Origin: Spongilla lacustris
Lineage: Eukaryota; Porifera; Demospongiae; Spongillida; Spongillidae
Length of the DNA: 64,000 nucleotides
Direction: 5' to 3'
NCBI GenBank assembly: GCA_949361645.1
Contig: OX442419.1
Location: 10,260,351 to 10,324,350 of the forward strand
Each line of letters begins with the position of its first letter. Positions within the stretch are counted from its first letter, which is position 1. The notes beneath the pieces are model-generated. The model had not been told where the DNA came from. It did no database searches and worked only from the letters and a program-made list of their open reading frames with translations. Position numbers and translations under genes: made by a program. Below, one piece after another: positions 12,331-23,800 of this stretch.

Positions 12331-12510
12331 TCACTGGTTTTTGCATTCAGGTGGCTTAGATTTCATAACCTGCAGTTGAAGAGTGCAACATAAAAATACA
12401 TATATCAAATATTGAGATCTGCTATAGTTGAGCCAAACCTGCTCCTGAGCGTTGAAGCTGTCATCTCCTTCATCATTCTCATCGTCATCCTCCTCATTGT
12501 CCTCATCAAA

Positions 12511-12545
<35 letters not shown>

Positions 12546-14577
12546 CACATTACAAACATAATCATTACATACATAATAATAGTCATGACAGCAAACCACA
12601 CCTCCTGCATATCGTCATCCTCCTCCAAAGCCTCTCCAGTGAAGAACAGGACTGCCTTGGGGATTAGCCTGTCTCTTAAGAACTCTGCACGGGCAAAGTC
12701 ATCCGACAGCTGCACAGCTGCATCATCGTCTTCAGGCTTTTGGGTAGAAAGGGAAACAACATCAAAACAATTTATCAACAAAAATGAGTCAAGACTTACT
12801 ACTTCTTTGGAAGCTACATCCAAAAAAAAAAAAAAAAAGGGGCAGAAGTATATATGGATGAATGTAAATGATAGAACACAATGGTATTCAAATGCCAGCA
12901 TACCATCAGGAAGGGAGAAGCTGTTAAAAAAGGACTTGTTCGGAACTGTCTTCTGCATGGTCCTGCTCTTGCCACGCCCACCTGCAACATGTTTTGACTT
13001 ACATGGTACAACTCTTCCCATTTCCCCCTCTCCCACCTCACCCTCCTCCCCTCTCCCACCTTTGTGCTTCTGCTTCTTCTTCACAATCTTCACTGTGATG
13101 TTCTTACCACTCTTCCAGTCAATTGAACACCTTTAACAGGCACCCCTCTTACACATCCATCGTTTCCATGGCAACAAAGCTTACCCCTTGCCTCCTGTGA
13201 TGAAGGCTCCCTCGTAGCTAAAAGGATCTTCATCGCTCACATCACAGGACACAGTGTAGCTCTTTGTGAGAACTTTGTTGGTGAAGTACTCATTCTCGGA
13301 GAAATGGTATTCTATGGTGAAGTCCTGGAAGCCAAGGCAAGGCAAGTGATCACCAAACATGCACATGTGTTTGGCTCACAGCACACTCACCAGTCCTTTC
13401 ACGTCTGCGTAGGCAACCTTAATGTCCGTCAAGTGTTCCAGCACCGGCTCATCCCACTCCTGGAGCACACACCCCTAATAATTCCACAACCTCACCAGCC
13501 CACCCTCCCCCTCACCTCAATCATGTCTCCCATAAGATCAACATTTCTCAGCGTTGTAAGCCAAAACCCTGGTATTCCTTTGATGTCTTGACAGGGGAGG
13601 GTAATTGAGATATCATCCAACCAGACTTAAAAAGCCCATGTGTGCACACATGCATGAAGCTTACCCTTGTCAGAGGCTGACCCTGAGGACTGCAAGGAAT
13701 ACATCATTATCACATGACATACTAATTGGTCACGAGATACATGCTAATTGAGAATCACCTCTAACGCTTTCGTTTCATTTTCTGTTTTGGCCTGGGCACC
13801 TGCAGTTAGCATAAAAGACCATTCTACAAGCTTTGTCTCGGTCACTACCTTCTTCCTCATCTTCCTCGTCATCCTCCCCAACACACTCCTCGTCAGTAGG
13901 TTCGTACTTTCCGTTCACTATATCCCGTCTCTGCGATAAGACGAAAAGAAAAAAAAAAAAAAAAAGGTGACCGGTGAATGGACATAGCAGAGAGGCAATG
14001 GCCGCAAGCAAAGGTACCCACACGCATAAAGGTACCCACACGCATATTCTGGACTGGGTACCTTGTCTAGCCACGGTTGGTACTTTAGGAGGTACTTCGC
14101 TTCCAGCTCTTGGACCTCCGCAAAGAAGGCCGCTTCGAGCTTTGTCGTCTCCACCTGCAGCTTCTTGAGAGCACGTATCCTCCGGCGGATAGGTGGCGGG
14201 ACTCTTAAAAGGGAACATGGGCACGGTACGTAGCCAGAGCCTCGTGGAGGGGGGCCGGGGGGGGGGGGGGGGGGGGGGGGGGGTCAGGTATTGGTACTTA
14301 CGGCATATGCGCTCCCTGCATTTGGCTCAGTGTCTGTTGCACCAAGTCTATAAAAAAGAAGTAGGATTCGCAGCAGTGCACGTGCGTATGTCACTGTAGC
14401 TTCCCCCTTTCCACTGCCTCACCACCCCCCCACCCCCCCATGTTCTTCCAACCAGTACAAAGCTTGTAGTATTGTTAAAATGAGCGGTTCAGTACCTTTC
14501 ATATTCTGCTGCACGTCTACGCCTTCTCCCGCCTCCTCATCGGGGTCCGTGCTATCACCGGTAGGGTCGTGACTCAT
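12331..14577 (-). CDS. NAP1L1: Nucleosome assembly protein 1 (NAP1L1-like), 15 exons
   Basis: Exons: 14577-14496, 14347-14302, 14203-14062, 13930-13849, 13799-13759, 13689-13665, 13586-13516, 13459-13391, 13324-13185, 13130-13060, 12981-12904, 12813-12800, 12736-12602, 12510-12439, 12369-12331. Phases agree throughout; 1107 nt, 368 aa. The protein starts MSHDPTGDSTDPDEEAG. It carries the NAP hallmarks: ALKKLQ...YLLKYQPWLDK dimerisation helix, YEPTDEEC, KGIPGFWL, EYFTN-VLTKSY, a KKKQKHKG basic patch, SFFNSF, and AEFLRDRLIPKAVLFFTGEA, followed by a long Asp/Glu tail. It ends PPECKNQ, keeping the CaaX-like cysteine of NAP1L1. Function: H2A-H2B chaperone shuttling between cytoplasm and nucleus. 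Exon 12 is a 14-nt microexon needed to keep frame. The last intron (12438-12370) has a weak GTTTGG donor; reading through also stays in frame but adds an implausible hydrophobic run. Divergent from PTDSS2. Confidence 0.95.
12511..12545. repeat. (CA)n microsatellite at a NAP1 acceptor
   Basis: About 15 CA units directly abut the acceptor of the acidic-tail exon (minus strand GTGTGTAG|TTTGATGAG). Confidence 0.95.
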
Positions 14578-14853
14578 TCTAGGCACACAGGCGTGAAGAG
14601 AAAAACGTTACGGTCTCCTGGGCACACATTCGGCCCGAACCTCACCTCCGTGTCTACGCTGCTGCCACAATGTCGGAAAACGCTTGGGGGCTGAAGATTA
14701 CTGCACACACGTGCCTCCGCGCACATGCGCACTGTTACACGCCTACCCGGGCAGCACCGCACGTGAAACTTTTAATAATAATATTACATCGTCCCGTAGC
14801 AGGGCTCGCATCAGAATATCACTGTTTGTAAACCATATTCACTGAAGCAAGTC
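14578..14853. promoter_or_regulatory. Bidirectional promoter between NAP1 and PTDSS2
   Basis: 276 bp separate the two divergent ATGs. The interval includes a GC-rich stretch with cgcgcacatgcgcac (about 14719-14733), an imperfect NRF1-like site. No TATA box was found on either strand. Shared control of the two genes is inferred only from the spacing. Confidence 0.55.
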
Positions 14854-17800
14854 ATGTCGGCTACGCAAAGAGCGAAGAAGGAAAATTCAAACCTTGCGCC
14901 GCCCTCCGCTCCCGCAACCGTACCTCCGACCGTCCAAGTTTACGACGATGGAACGAACACTTTTTTTTGGTACGTAAAGCGATTCGCGTTCAGAGCCACG
15001 TATAAGTACTTGTGCTTCGGCCCTCCCTCCCCCCTCCCTTCCCTCCCCCCTCCCTTCCCTCCCTTCCCTCCCCCCCTCCCTTCCCTCCTTTCCCTCCCCC
15101 CCTCCCTTCCCTCCCCCCCTCCCTTCCCTCCCCCCCTCCCTTCCCTCCCCCCCCTCCCTTCCCTCCCCCCTGCCCAGGCGGGCCCACACCGTAACGGCTT
15201 TGGTCCTCATCGTGACTGGTCTGGTCTACGTGGCTCTGTGGGACACGCCCCTCGACACCATGTACAACATGCGGAGAGGGGCGGTGGCCTGCGTCATCAT
15301 CTTCGTCCTCATCGGAGTCATCAACATGCCGGACGGACCCTTCGTGCGGCCACACCCGGGTAGGTAGGGGGAGGAGGGCTGCGTGGGTGCTCTATTTATG
15401 ATGTGCCCCGCCTACGCATCTGGTTGGCCGCAGTGGTGTGGAGGGTGGCGCTCTGCTTGATGATACTCTACATCCTATCTCTCATCTTCGCGTTGTTCCA
15501 GGTACAGTGGTCACGTGACTGGCACATGACATGGTGGCCCTGGCACATGACATGGTGGCTGTGGGTGTTAATGATTGTTTTACACTTGCCACCTTTTCAC
15601 ACCACTCACACCCCCCCACACTACACCACACCCTCACTGTAGATGGTGGATGACACGAGGCAGTTTCTGGCCCTGTACGACCCTGAGCTGGGGAAGCCTC
15701 TGCCTGAGCGTACTTACTGTGAGGACTGCCGCATATACGCCCCCGAGCTCCCCCAGGGTCCCTTCTACAACGTCCTGGAGAAGCTGGACATCTTTGTCCT
15801 GTGCCACTTCTTTGGGTGGTACGTAAAGGTAGGTCTGGGCACGAGATGTCTTATTTATAGACGTCCTCCCCCTCTTCCCCAGGCCCTCATCATCAGGGAC
15901 CTCTGGATCCTGAACATACTCAGTGTGGCCTTTGAGCTTGCCGAGTACACTCTGGACTGCCAGCTGCCCAACTTTGGAGAGTGCTGGTGGGATCATGTGA
16001 GTCACGGTGTGGGATCATGTGAGTCACGGTGCGGGATCATGTGAGTCACGGTGTGGGATCATGTGAGTCACGGTGCGGGATCATGTGAGTCACAGTGTGG
16101 GATCATGTGAGTCACGGTGCGGGATCATGTGAGTCACGGTGTGGGATCATGTGAGTCACGGTGTGGGATCATGTGAGTCACGGTGTGGGATCATGTGAGT
16201 CACGGTGTGGGATCATGTGAGTCACGGTGCGGGATCATGTGAGTCACGGTGTGGGATCATGTGAGTCACGGTGCGGGATCATGTGAGTCACGGTGTGGGA
16301 TCATGTGAGTCACGGTGCGGGATCATGACTAAGTCCAGATAAGATCTGGTGGGTGTTAAACCACACTTGCCACACCCTCTGTTCCCATGGTTATATGAAT
16401 CTGTTGCTAGGTAACACCTATGCTTAATGTCTAATGTCCTGGGTGTGTACTGCGAGATATGCAAAACATATGCAAAGCAAAAGTTTTTAAATTGCGTTCC
16501 GCATTCCAGTGGTGTTTGACTGTTTTGCCACGTTGTATAAGTCCTTGTCTGTTTGGGCCAAAGCTCTGAAGGCCTAAGACCTTCCACTGCAGTTACAGCA
16601 ACTGTTTACACTGGAGGTACGTGTTATGCAGCATGAGCACACACCACTGGCCTGAAGGTCTCTGTGAGGGCACAGGCTGAGCACACACCACTGGCCTGAA
16701 GGTCTCTCTGAGGGCACAGGCTGAGCACACACCACTGGCCTGAAGGTCTCTGTGAGGGCACAGGGGCTAAGCACACACCACTGGCCTGAAGGTCTCTGTG
16801 AGGGCACAGGGGCTAAGCACACACCACTGGCCTGAAGGTCTCTCTGAGGGCACAGGCTGAGCACACACCACTGGCCTGAAGGTCTCTGTGGGGGCACAGG
16901 GGCTGAGCACACACCACTGGCCTGAAGGTCTCTGTGAGGGCACAGGCTGAGCACACACCACTGGCCTGAAGGTCTCTGTGAGGGCACAGGCTGAGCACAC
17001 ACCACTGGCCTGAAGGTCTCTGTGAGGGCACAGGGGCTGAGCACACACCACTGGCCTGAAGGTCTCTGTGAGGGCACAGGCTGAGCACAACACCACTGGC
17101 CTGAAGGTCTCTGTGGGGGCACAGGCTGAGCACACACCACTGGCCTGAAGATCTCTCTGAGGGCACAGGCTGAGCACACACCACTGGCCTGAAGATCTCT
17201 CTGAGGGCACAGGCTGAGCACACACCACTGGCCTGAAGGTCTCTGTGGGGGCACAGGGGCTGAGCACACACCACTGGCCTGAAGGTCTCTGTGGGGGCAC
17301 AGGCTGAGCACACACCACTGGCCTGAAGGTCTCTGTGGGGGCACAGGCTGAGCACACACCACTGGCCTGAAGGTCTCTGTGGGGGCACAGGGGCTAAGCA
17401 CACACCACTGGCCTGAAGGTCTCTGTGAGGGCACAGGCTGAGCACACACCACTGGCCTGAAGGTCTCTGTGAGGGCACAGGCTGAGCACACACCACTGGC
17501 CTGAAGGTCTCCGTGGGGGCACAGGCTGAGCACACACCACTGGCCTGAAGATCTCTCTGAGGGCACAGGCTGAGCACACACCACTGGCCTGAAGATCTCT
17601 CTGAGGGCACAGGCTGAGCACACACCACTGGCCTGAAGGTCTCTGTGGGGGCACAGGGGCTGAGCACACACCACTGGCCTGAAGGTCTCTGTGGGGGCAC
17701 AGGCTGAGCACACACCACTGGCCTGAAGGTCTCTGTGGGGGCACAGGCTGAGCACACACCACTGGCCTGAAGGTCTCTGTGGGGGCACAGGCTGAGCACA

Positions 17801-20800
17801 CACCACTGGCCTGAAGGTCTCTGAGGGCACAGGCTGAGCACACACCACTGGCCTGAAGGTCTCTGTGAGGGCACAGGCTGAGCACACACCACTGGCCTGA
17901 AGGTCTCTGTGGGGGCACAGGGGCTGAGCACACACCACTGGCCTGAAGGTCTCTGTGAGGGCACAGGCTGAGCACACACCACTGGCCTGAAGGTCTCTGT
18001 GAGGGCACAGGCTGAGCACACACCACTGGCCTGAAGGTCTCTGTGGGGGCACAGGGGCTAAGCACACACCACTGGCCTGAAGGTCTCTGTGAGGGCACAG
18101 GGGTTGAGCACACACCACTGGCCTGAAGGTCTCTGTGAGGGCACAGGCTGAGCACACACCACTGGCCTGAAGGTCTCTGTGAGGGCACAGGGGCTAAGCA
18201 CACACCACTGGCCTGACGGTCTCTGTGAGGGCACAGGGGCTAAGCACACACCACTGGCCTGAAGGTCTCTGTGGGGGCACAGGGGCTGAGCACACACCAC
18301 TGGCCTGAAGGTCTCTGTGGGGGCACAGGGGCTAAGCACACACCACTGGCCTGAAGGTCTCTGTGAGGGCACAGGGACTAAGCACACACCACTGGCCTGA
18401 AGGTCTCTGTGAGGGCACAGGCTGAGCACAACACCACTGGCCTGAAGGTCTCTGTGGGGGCACAGGCTGAGCACACACCACTGGCCTGAAGATCTCTCTG
18501 AGGGCACAGGCTGAGCACACACCACTGGCCTGAAGATCTCTCTGAGGGCACAGGCTGAGCACACACCACTGGCCTGAAGGTCTCTGTGGGGGCACAGGGG
18601 CTGAGCACACACCACTGGCCTGAAGGTCTCTGTGGGGGCACAGGCTGAGCACACACCACTGGCCTGAAGGTCTCTGTGGGGGCACAGGCTGAGCACACAC
18701 CACTGGCCTGAAGGTCTCTGTGGGGGCACAGGGGCTAAGCACACACCACTGGCCTGAAGGTCTCTGTGAGGGCACAGGCTGAGCACACACCACTGGCCTG
18801 AAGGTCTCTGTGAGGGCACAGGCTGAGCACACACCACTGGCCTGAAGGTCTCCGTGGGGGCACAGGCTGAGCACACACCACTGGCCTGAAGATCTCTCTG
18901 AGGGCACAGGCTGAGCACACACCACTGGCCTGAAGATCTCTCTGAGGGCACAGGCTGAGCACACACCACTGGCCTGAAGGTCTCTGTGGGGGCACAGGGG
19001 CTGAGCACACACCACTGGCCTGAAGGTCTCTGTGGGGGCACAGGCTGAGCACACACCACTGGCCTGAAGGTCTCTGTGGGGGCACAGGCTGAGCACACAC
19101 CACTGGCCTGAAGGTCTCTGTGGGGGCACAGGCTGAGCACACACCACTGGCCTGAAGGTCTCTGAGGGCACAGGCTGAGCACACACCACTGGCCTGAAGG
19201 TCTCTGTGAGGGCACAGGCTGAGCACACACCACTGGCCTGAAGGTCTCTGTGGGGGCACAGGGGCTGAGCACACACCACTGGCCTGAAGGTCTCTGTGAG
19301 GGCACAGGCTGAGCACACACCACTGGCCTGAAGGTCTCTGTGAGGGCACAGGCTGAGCACACACCACTGGCCTGAAGGTCTCTGTGGGGGCACAGGGGCT
19401 AAGCACACACCACTGGCCTGAAGGTCTCTGTGAGGGCACAGGGGTTGAGCACACACCACTGGCCTGAAGGTCTCTGTGAGGGCACAGGCTGAGCACACAC
19501 CACTGGCCTGAAGGTCTCTGTGAGGGCACAGGGGCTAAGCACACACCACTGGCCTGACGGTCTCTGTGAGGGCACAGGGGCTAAGCACACACCACTGGCC
19601 TGAAGGTCTCTGTGGGGGCACAGGGGCTGAGCACACACCACTGGCCTGAAGGTCTCTGTGGGGGCACAGGGGCTAAGCACACACCACTGGCCTGAAGGTC
19701 TCTGTGAGGGCACAGGGACTAAGCACACACCCACTGGCCTGAAGGTCTCTGTGGGGGCACAGGGGTTGAGCACACACCACTGGCCTGAAGGTCTCTGTGG
19801 GGGCACAGGGGTTGAGCACACACCACTGGCCTGAAGGTCTCTGTGAGGGCACAGGCTGAGCACACACCACTGGCCTGAAGGTCTCTGTGAGGGCACAGGG
19901 GCTGAGTACACACCACTCAAAGTCCCTATCCTTATCCCATTGGCTCTGGGTTGGTACATACTACCTCCACTGTGAACAGTTGCTGTAACTGCAGTGAAAG
20001 GTCTTAGGTCTTCAAAGCTTCGGCCCAAACAGACAAGGACTTATACAACGTGGCAAAACAGACAAACCTCATTAAACGGCTGAATGCCCCAAAAACACCC
20101 TTTGTTCTTGGGTACCCTGGCCGATGTACAAACGAGGTGTGAGATATTAAGCATCAGGTGTTGGTGAGTATCTCTGATGTGCCAACATTAGCGCCAAGCC
20201 TCTGCCTCTATGGTCCCCAGACCTCTGCGGCCAGAAGTAACTATCAGTCCTTTTTATTTTATCACTTACTTCTTTGATGGCGATTTGTCATAGAAGCGTA
20301 TTGGGTGCTTGTCACTTGACATAGAGTGATTTGGGGCCATATTGGACCATATCTTGATGATTTGGGGCCATATCTCTCTTTGGAGCCTACTGGTTGACAC
20401 AGGCCACCAGAAGGTTTGTTATTTTTTACCCTAACAGTGATTTTAAAACAGCTTCTATGGGGGGGGGGGCATATATGCTATATATGGCCATGTTGATCCT
20501 CTCGGCATCCCATTTTCCATGCACAGTTAATTTAAGTCCTGGGGTTCTCACACAGGTTTACCTATGTCATTACATCATGACATCACTTCAATATCATACC
20601 CTACATGTCCACTTTATGCGTTGAACTATCCTCTGGGCTCCAGACCACACACACAGCCCTTGGACTTTTTTATTTCGTTGCTATGGTTTATAACTTTGGG
20701 AAAAGTGCACATAATTTAATTATGTGCACTTTTCACAAAGTTATACAGTTTGTATAACCATAGTCTGCTTGCAGTGATCATCATCATGACATCACTTCAA

Positions 20801-23800
20801 TACAAAACCATAGCAACGAAATAATAAAGTCCAAGGGCTGTGTGTGTGGTCTGGGGCCCAGAGGATAGTCCAACGCATAAATAATTATAGAATAGAATGC
20901 ATAGTAGCTGTTGTAGAGTGTCCAGCAAACTACATCAAATTCATGTATTGCCTGAAATTGGAATTAATGATGTTGAGTAGCATTGCATCATGGCTGCTTG
21001 AAGCGAGGTCTTGACTGTTAGTGGTCCCTCACAAAGGGAGGTCTGTTAGTGGTCCCCTCACAACGAATACATTCTAAAACTGGTCCAGTCACCAGTCCTT
21101 TAATATCACACCAACGGCATGCGTTTCTTCAAAAGCATTTTAGTGGCAAGAACAGAAGTTTTAGTAACCATGGCCACAGGAATGATCAATAGGGGGTGGA
21201 GGTGGTGAGGTAAACAAAACATCAATTACATCATTCCAGCCTTTGAAGTAATGGTAACTTGGGACAACTCTGTGGTCGTCTCCCTCTTGATAGCAACAGA
21301 ACTATCAATAACAGGCAGTAAGGTGTGTGTGTGTGTGTGTGCTAGTGGAGGGTGCCCACACCTTGCTCCACAATGCAGGTCCCCCTACCAGTACATCCTG
21401 CTGACTGCTCTATGCGTTGACATGTCAGTAATATGATATGGCAATACACACTGGCTGGTTGCTTTCCACAACCTTCACTGCTGCTACAAAAGTTAATGTT
21501 GCTACCACATTTGGATTATTATCCAGATGGGGCGAGGCTTTGCAAAAGGTGTTTAGTCCCTATTGTGTGAGGGGAGGGGGCATTTGTTGCAATTCTATCC
21601 GAAGCCTATTGCCCCATCATGAAGGTAGCACATGCTGGCTATTGCCCCATCATGAAGGTAGCACATGCTGGCTATTGCCCCATCATGAAGGTAGCACATG
21701 CTGGCTATTGCCCCATCATGAAGGTAGCACATGCTGGCTATTGCCCCATCATGAAGGTAGCACATGCTGGCTATAGCCCCATCATGAAGGTAGCACATGC
21801 TGGCTATAGCCCCATCATGAAGGTAGCACATGCTGGCTATTGCCCCATCATGAAGGTAGCACATGCTGGCTATAGCCCCATCATGAAGGTAGCACATGCT
21901 GGCTATTGCCCCATCATGAAGGTAGCACATGCTGGCTATTGCCCCATCATGAAGGTAGCACATGCTGGCTATTGCCCCATCATGAAGGTAGCACATGCTG
22001 GCTATTGCCCCATCATGAAGGTAGCACATGCTGGCTATTGCCCCATCATGAAGGTAGCACATGCTGGCTATTGCCCCATCATGAAGGTAGCACATGCTGG
22101 CTATTGCCCCATCATGAAGGTAGCACATGCTGGCTATTGCCCCATCATGAAGGTAGCACATGCTGGCTATTGCCCCATCATGAAGGTAGCACATGCTGGC
22201 TATTGCCCCATCATGAAGGTAGCACATGCTGGCTATTGCCCCATCATGAAGGTAGCACATGCTGGCTATTGCCCCATCATGAAGGTAGCACATGCTGGCT
22301 ATAGCCCCATCATGAAGGTAGCACACATGAAATGGTCCGACACAAAATCAAATACTATTTGTGGTATCAAAATTAAAAATACAATCTTTGTAGGTATAGA
22401 TAAAAATGATTAGCTAGTTAATTTAGTGCTAGTTATTAGAGTTAATGAGACATCAGAGTGTCCTGAGTAGTATTTTGCTGAATGTATGTTCCCACTCAAG
22501 CATGTTCCCACTCAAGCATGTTCCCACTCATGCATGTTCCCACTCAAGCATGTTCCCACTCATGCATGTTCCCACTCAAGCATGTTCCCACTCAAGCATG
22601 TTCCCATAGCTAAACTTTCAAATAAAAAACCTGTCTATTATTCTGCTGATTTTACCACTCACTCCCTCCCTCCCTCCCTCCCTCCCTCCCTCCCTCCCTC
22701 CCTCCCTCCCTCCCTCCCTCCCTCCCTCCCTCCCTCCCTCCCTCCCTCCCTCCCTCCCTCCCTCCTCCCTCCCTCCCTCCCTCCCTCCCTCCCTCCCTCC
22801 CTCCCTCCCTCCCTTCCTCCCCCTCTCCTCCCTCTCCCTCCCTCCCTCCCTCCCTCCCTCCCTCCCTCCCTCCCTCCCTCCCTCCCTCCCTCCCTTCCTC
22901 CCCCTCTCCTCCCTCTCCCTCCCTCCCTCCCTCCCTCCCTCTCTCCCTCCCTCCCTCCCTCCCTCCCTCCCTTCCTCCCCCTCTCCTCCCTCTCCCTCCC
23001 TCCCTCCCTCCCTCTCCCTCCCTCCCTCCCTTCCTCCCCCTCTCCTCCCTCTCCCTCCCTCTCCCTCCCTCCCTCCCTCCATCCCCTCCCTCCCTCCTCC
23101 CTCTCAAAGTGGATCATGGACTTTATTTTGTGCAACGGCCTGGGCATCTACCTTGGTGTAAAGACTTGTGAGTACCTCTCCATGAAGAAATACTATTGGA
23201 CTGGTGTATGGAACACTCCAACAATCAAGTAGGACCTGTTGCTGAAGTGGAAGTAATGTGTTTAACCCCTGCCTTGTTCCTCCTCCTGCACCGCCCCTCC
23301 CTTTGCACTCCTCCCTTCCATCTCCCTCCCAACTCTCCCTCCACCCCCATTGTCCTCCTTCCCCTTATCTCCTCTCCCCCCCTCCTCCCTCTCTCTCCTC
23401 CCCTCCCCTCTCCCTCCCCCTCCTCCCCCTCTCCCTCCCCTCTTCAGAGGAAAGCTCAAACGTGTGGTATCACAGTTCACCCCGTACAGCTGGACATCAT
23501 ACCAGTGGGGTTATACTGATAGCCTTAAGAAGTTCTTGTTCATGTGTTTTATCATAGCCTGTGTAAGATATGTGTTATGGCGTGTTTTATCATAGCCTGT
23601 GTAAGATATGTGTTATGGCGTGTTTTATCATAGCCTGTGTAAGATATGTGTTATGGCGTGTTTTATCATAGCCTGTGTAAGATATGTTTTATCATAGCCT
23701 GTGTAAGATATGTGTTATGGCGTGTTTTATCATAGCCTGTGTAAGGTATGTGTTATGGCGTGTTTTATCATAGCCTGTGTAAGATATGTGTTATGGCGTG

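Noticed and set aside
12173..12346. Upstream ATG (12346) for the zinc-finger ORF
   Set aside because: It overlaps the last coding exon of NAP1 in another frame, and the extra 58 residues are Cys/Ser-rich without any feature; the ATG at 12172 is preferred.
16574..20028. Minus-strand open frames of up to 527 codons ([20 protein letters not shown] repeats)
   Set aside because: Products of the 44-bp intronic array in PTDSS2. The frame rotates with each unit and no stop exists in any phase; no non-repeat protein sequence is attached.
21595..22413. Open frames of 243 and 264 codons across the 33-bp array
   Set aside because: Unit length is a multiple of three; both strands are open and the region is inside an intron.
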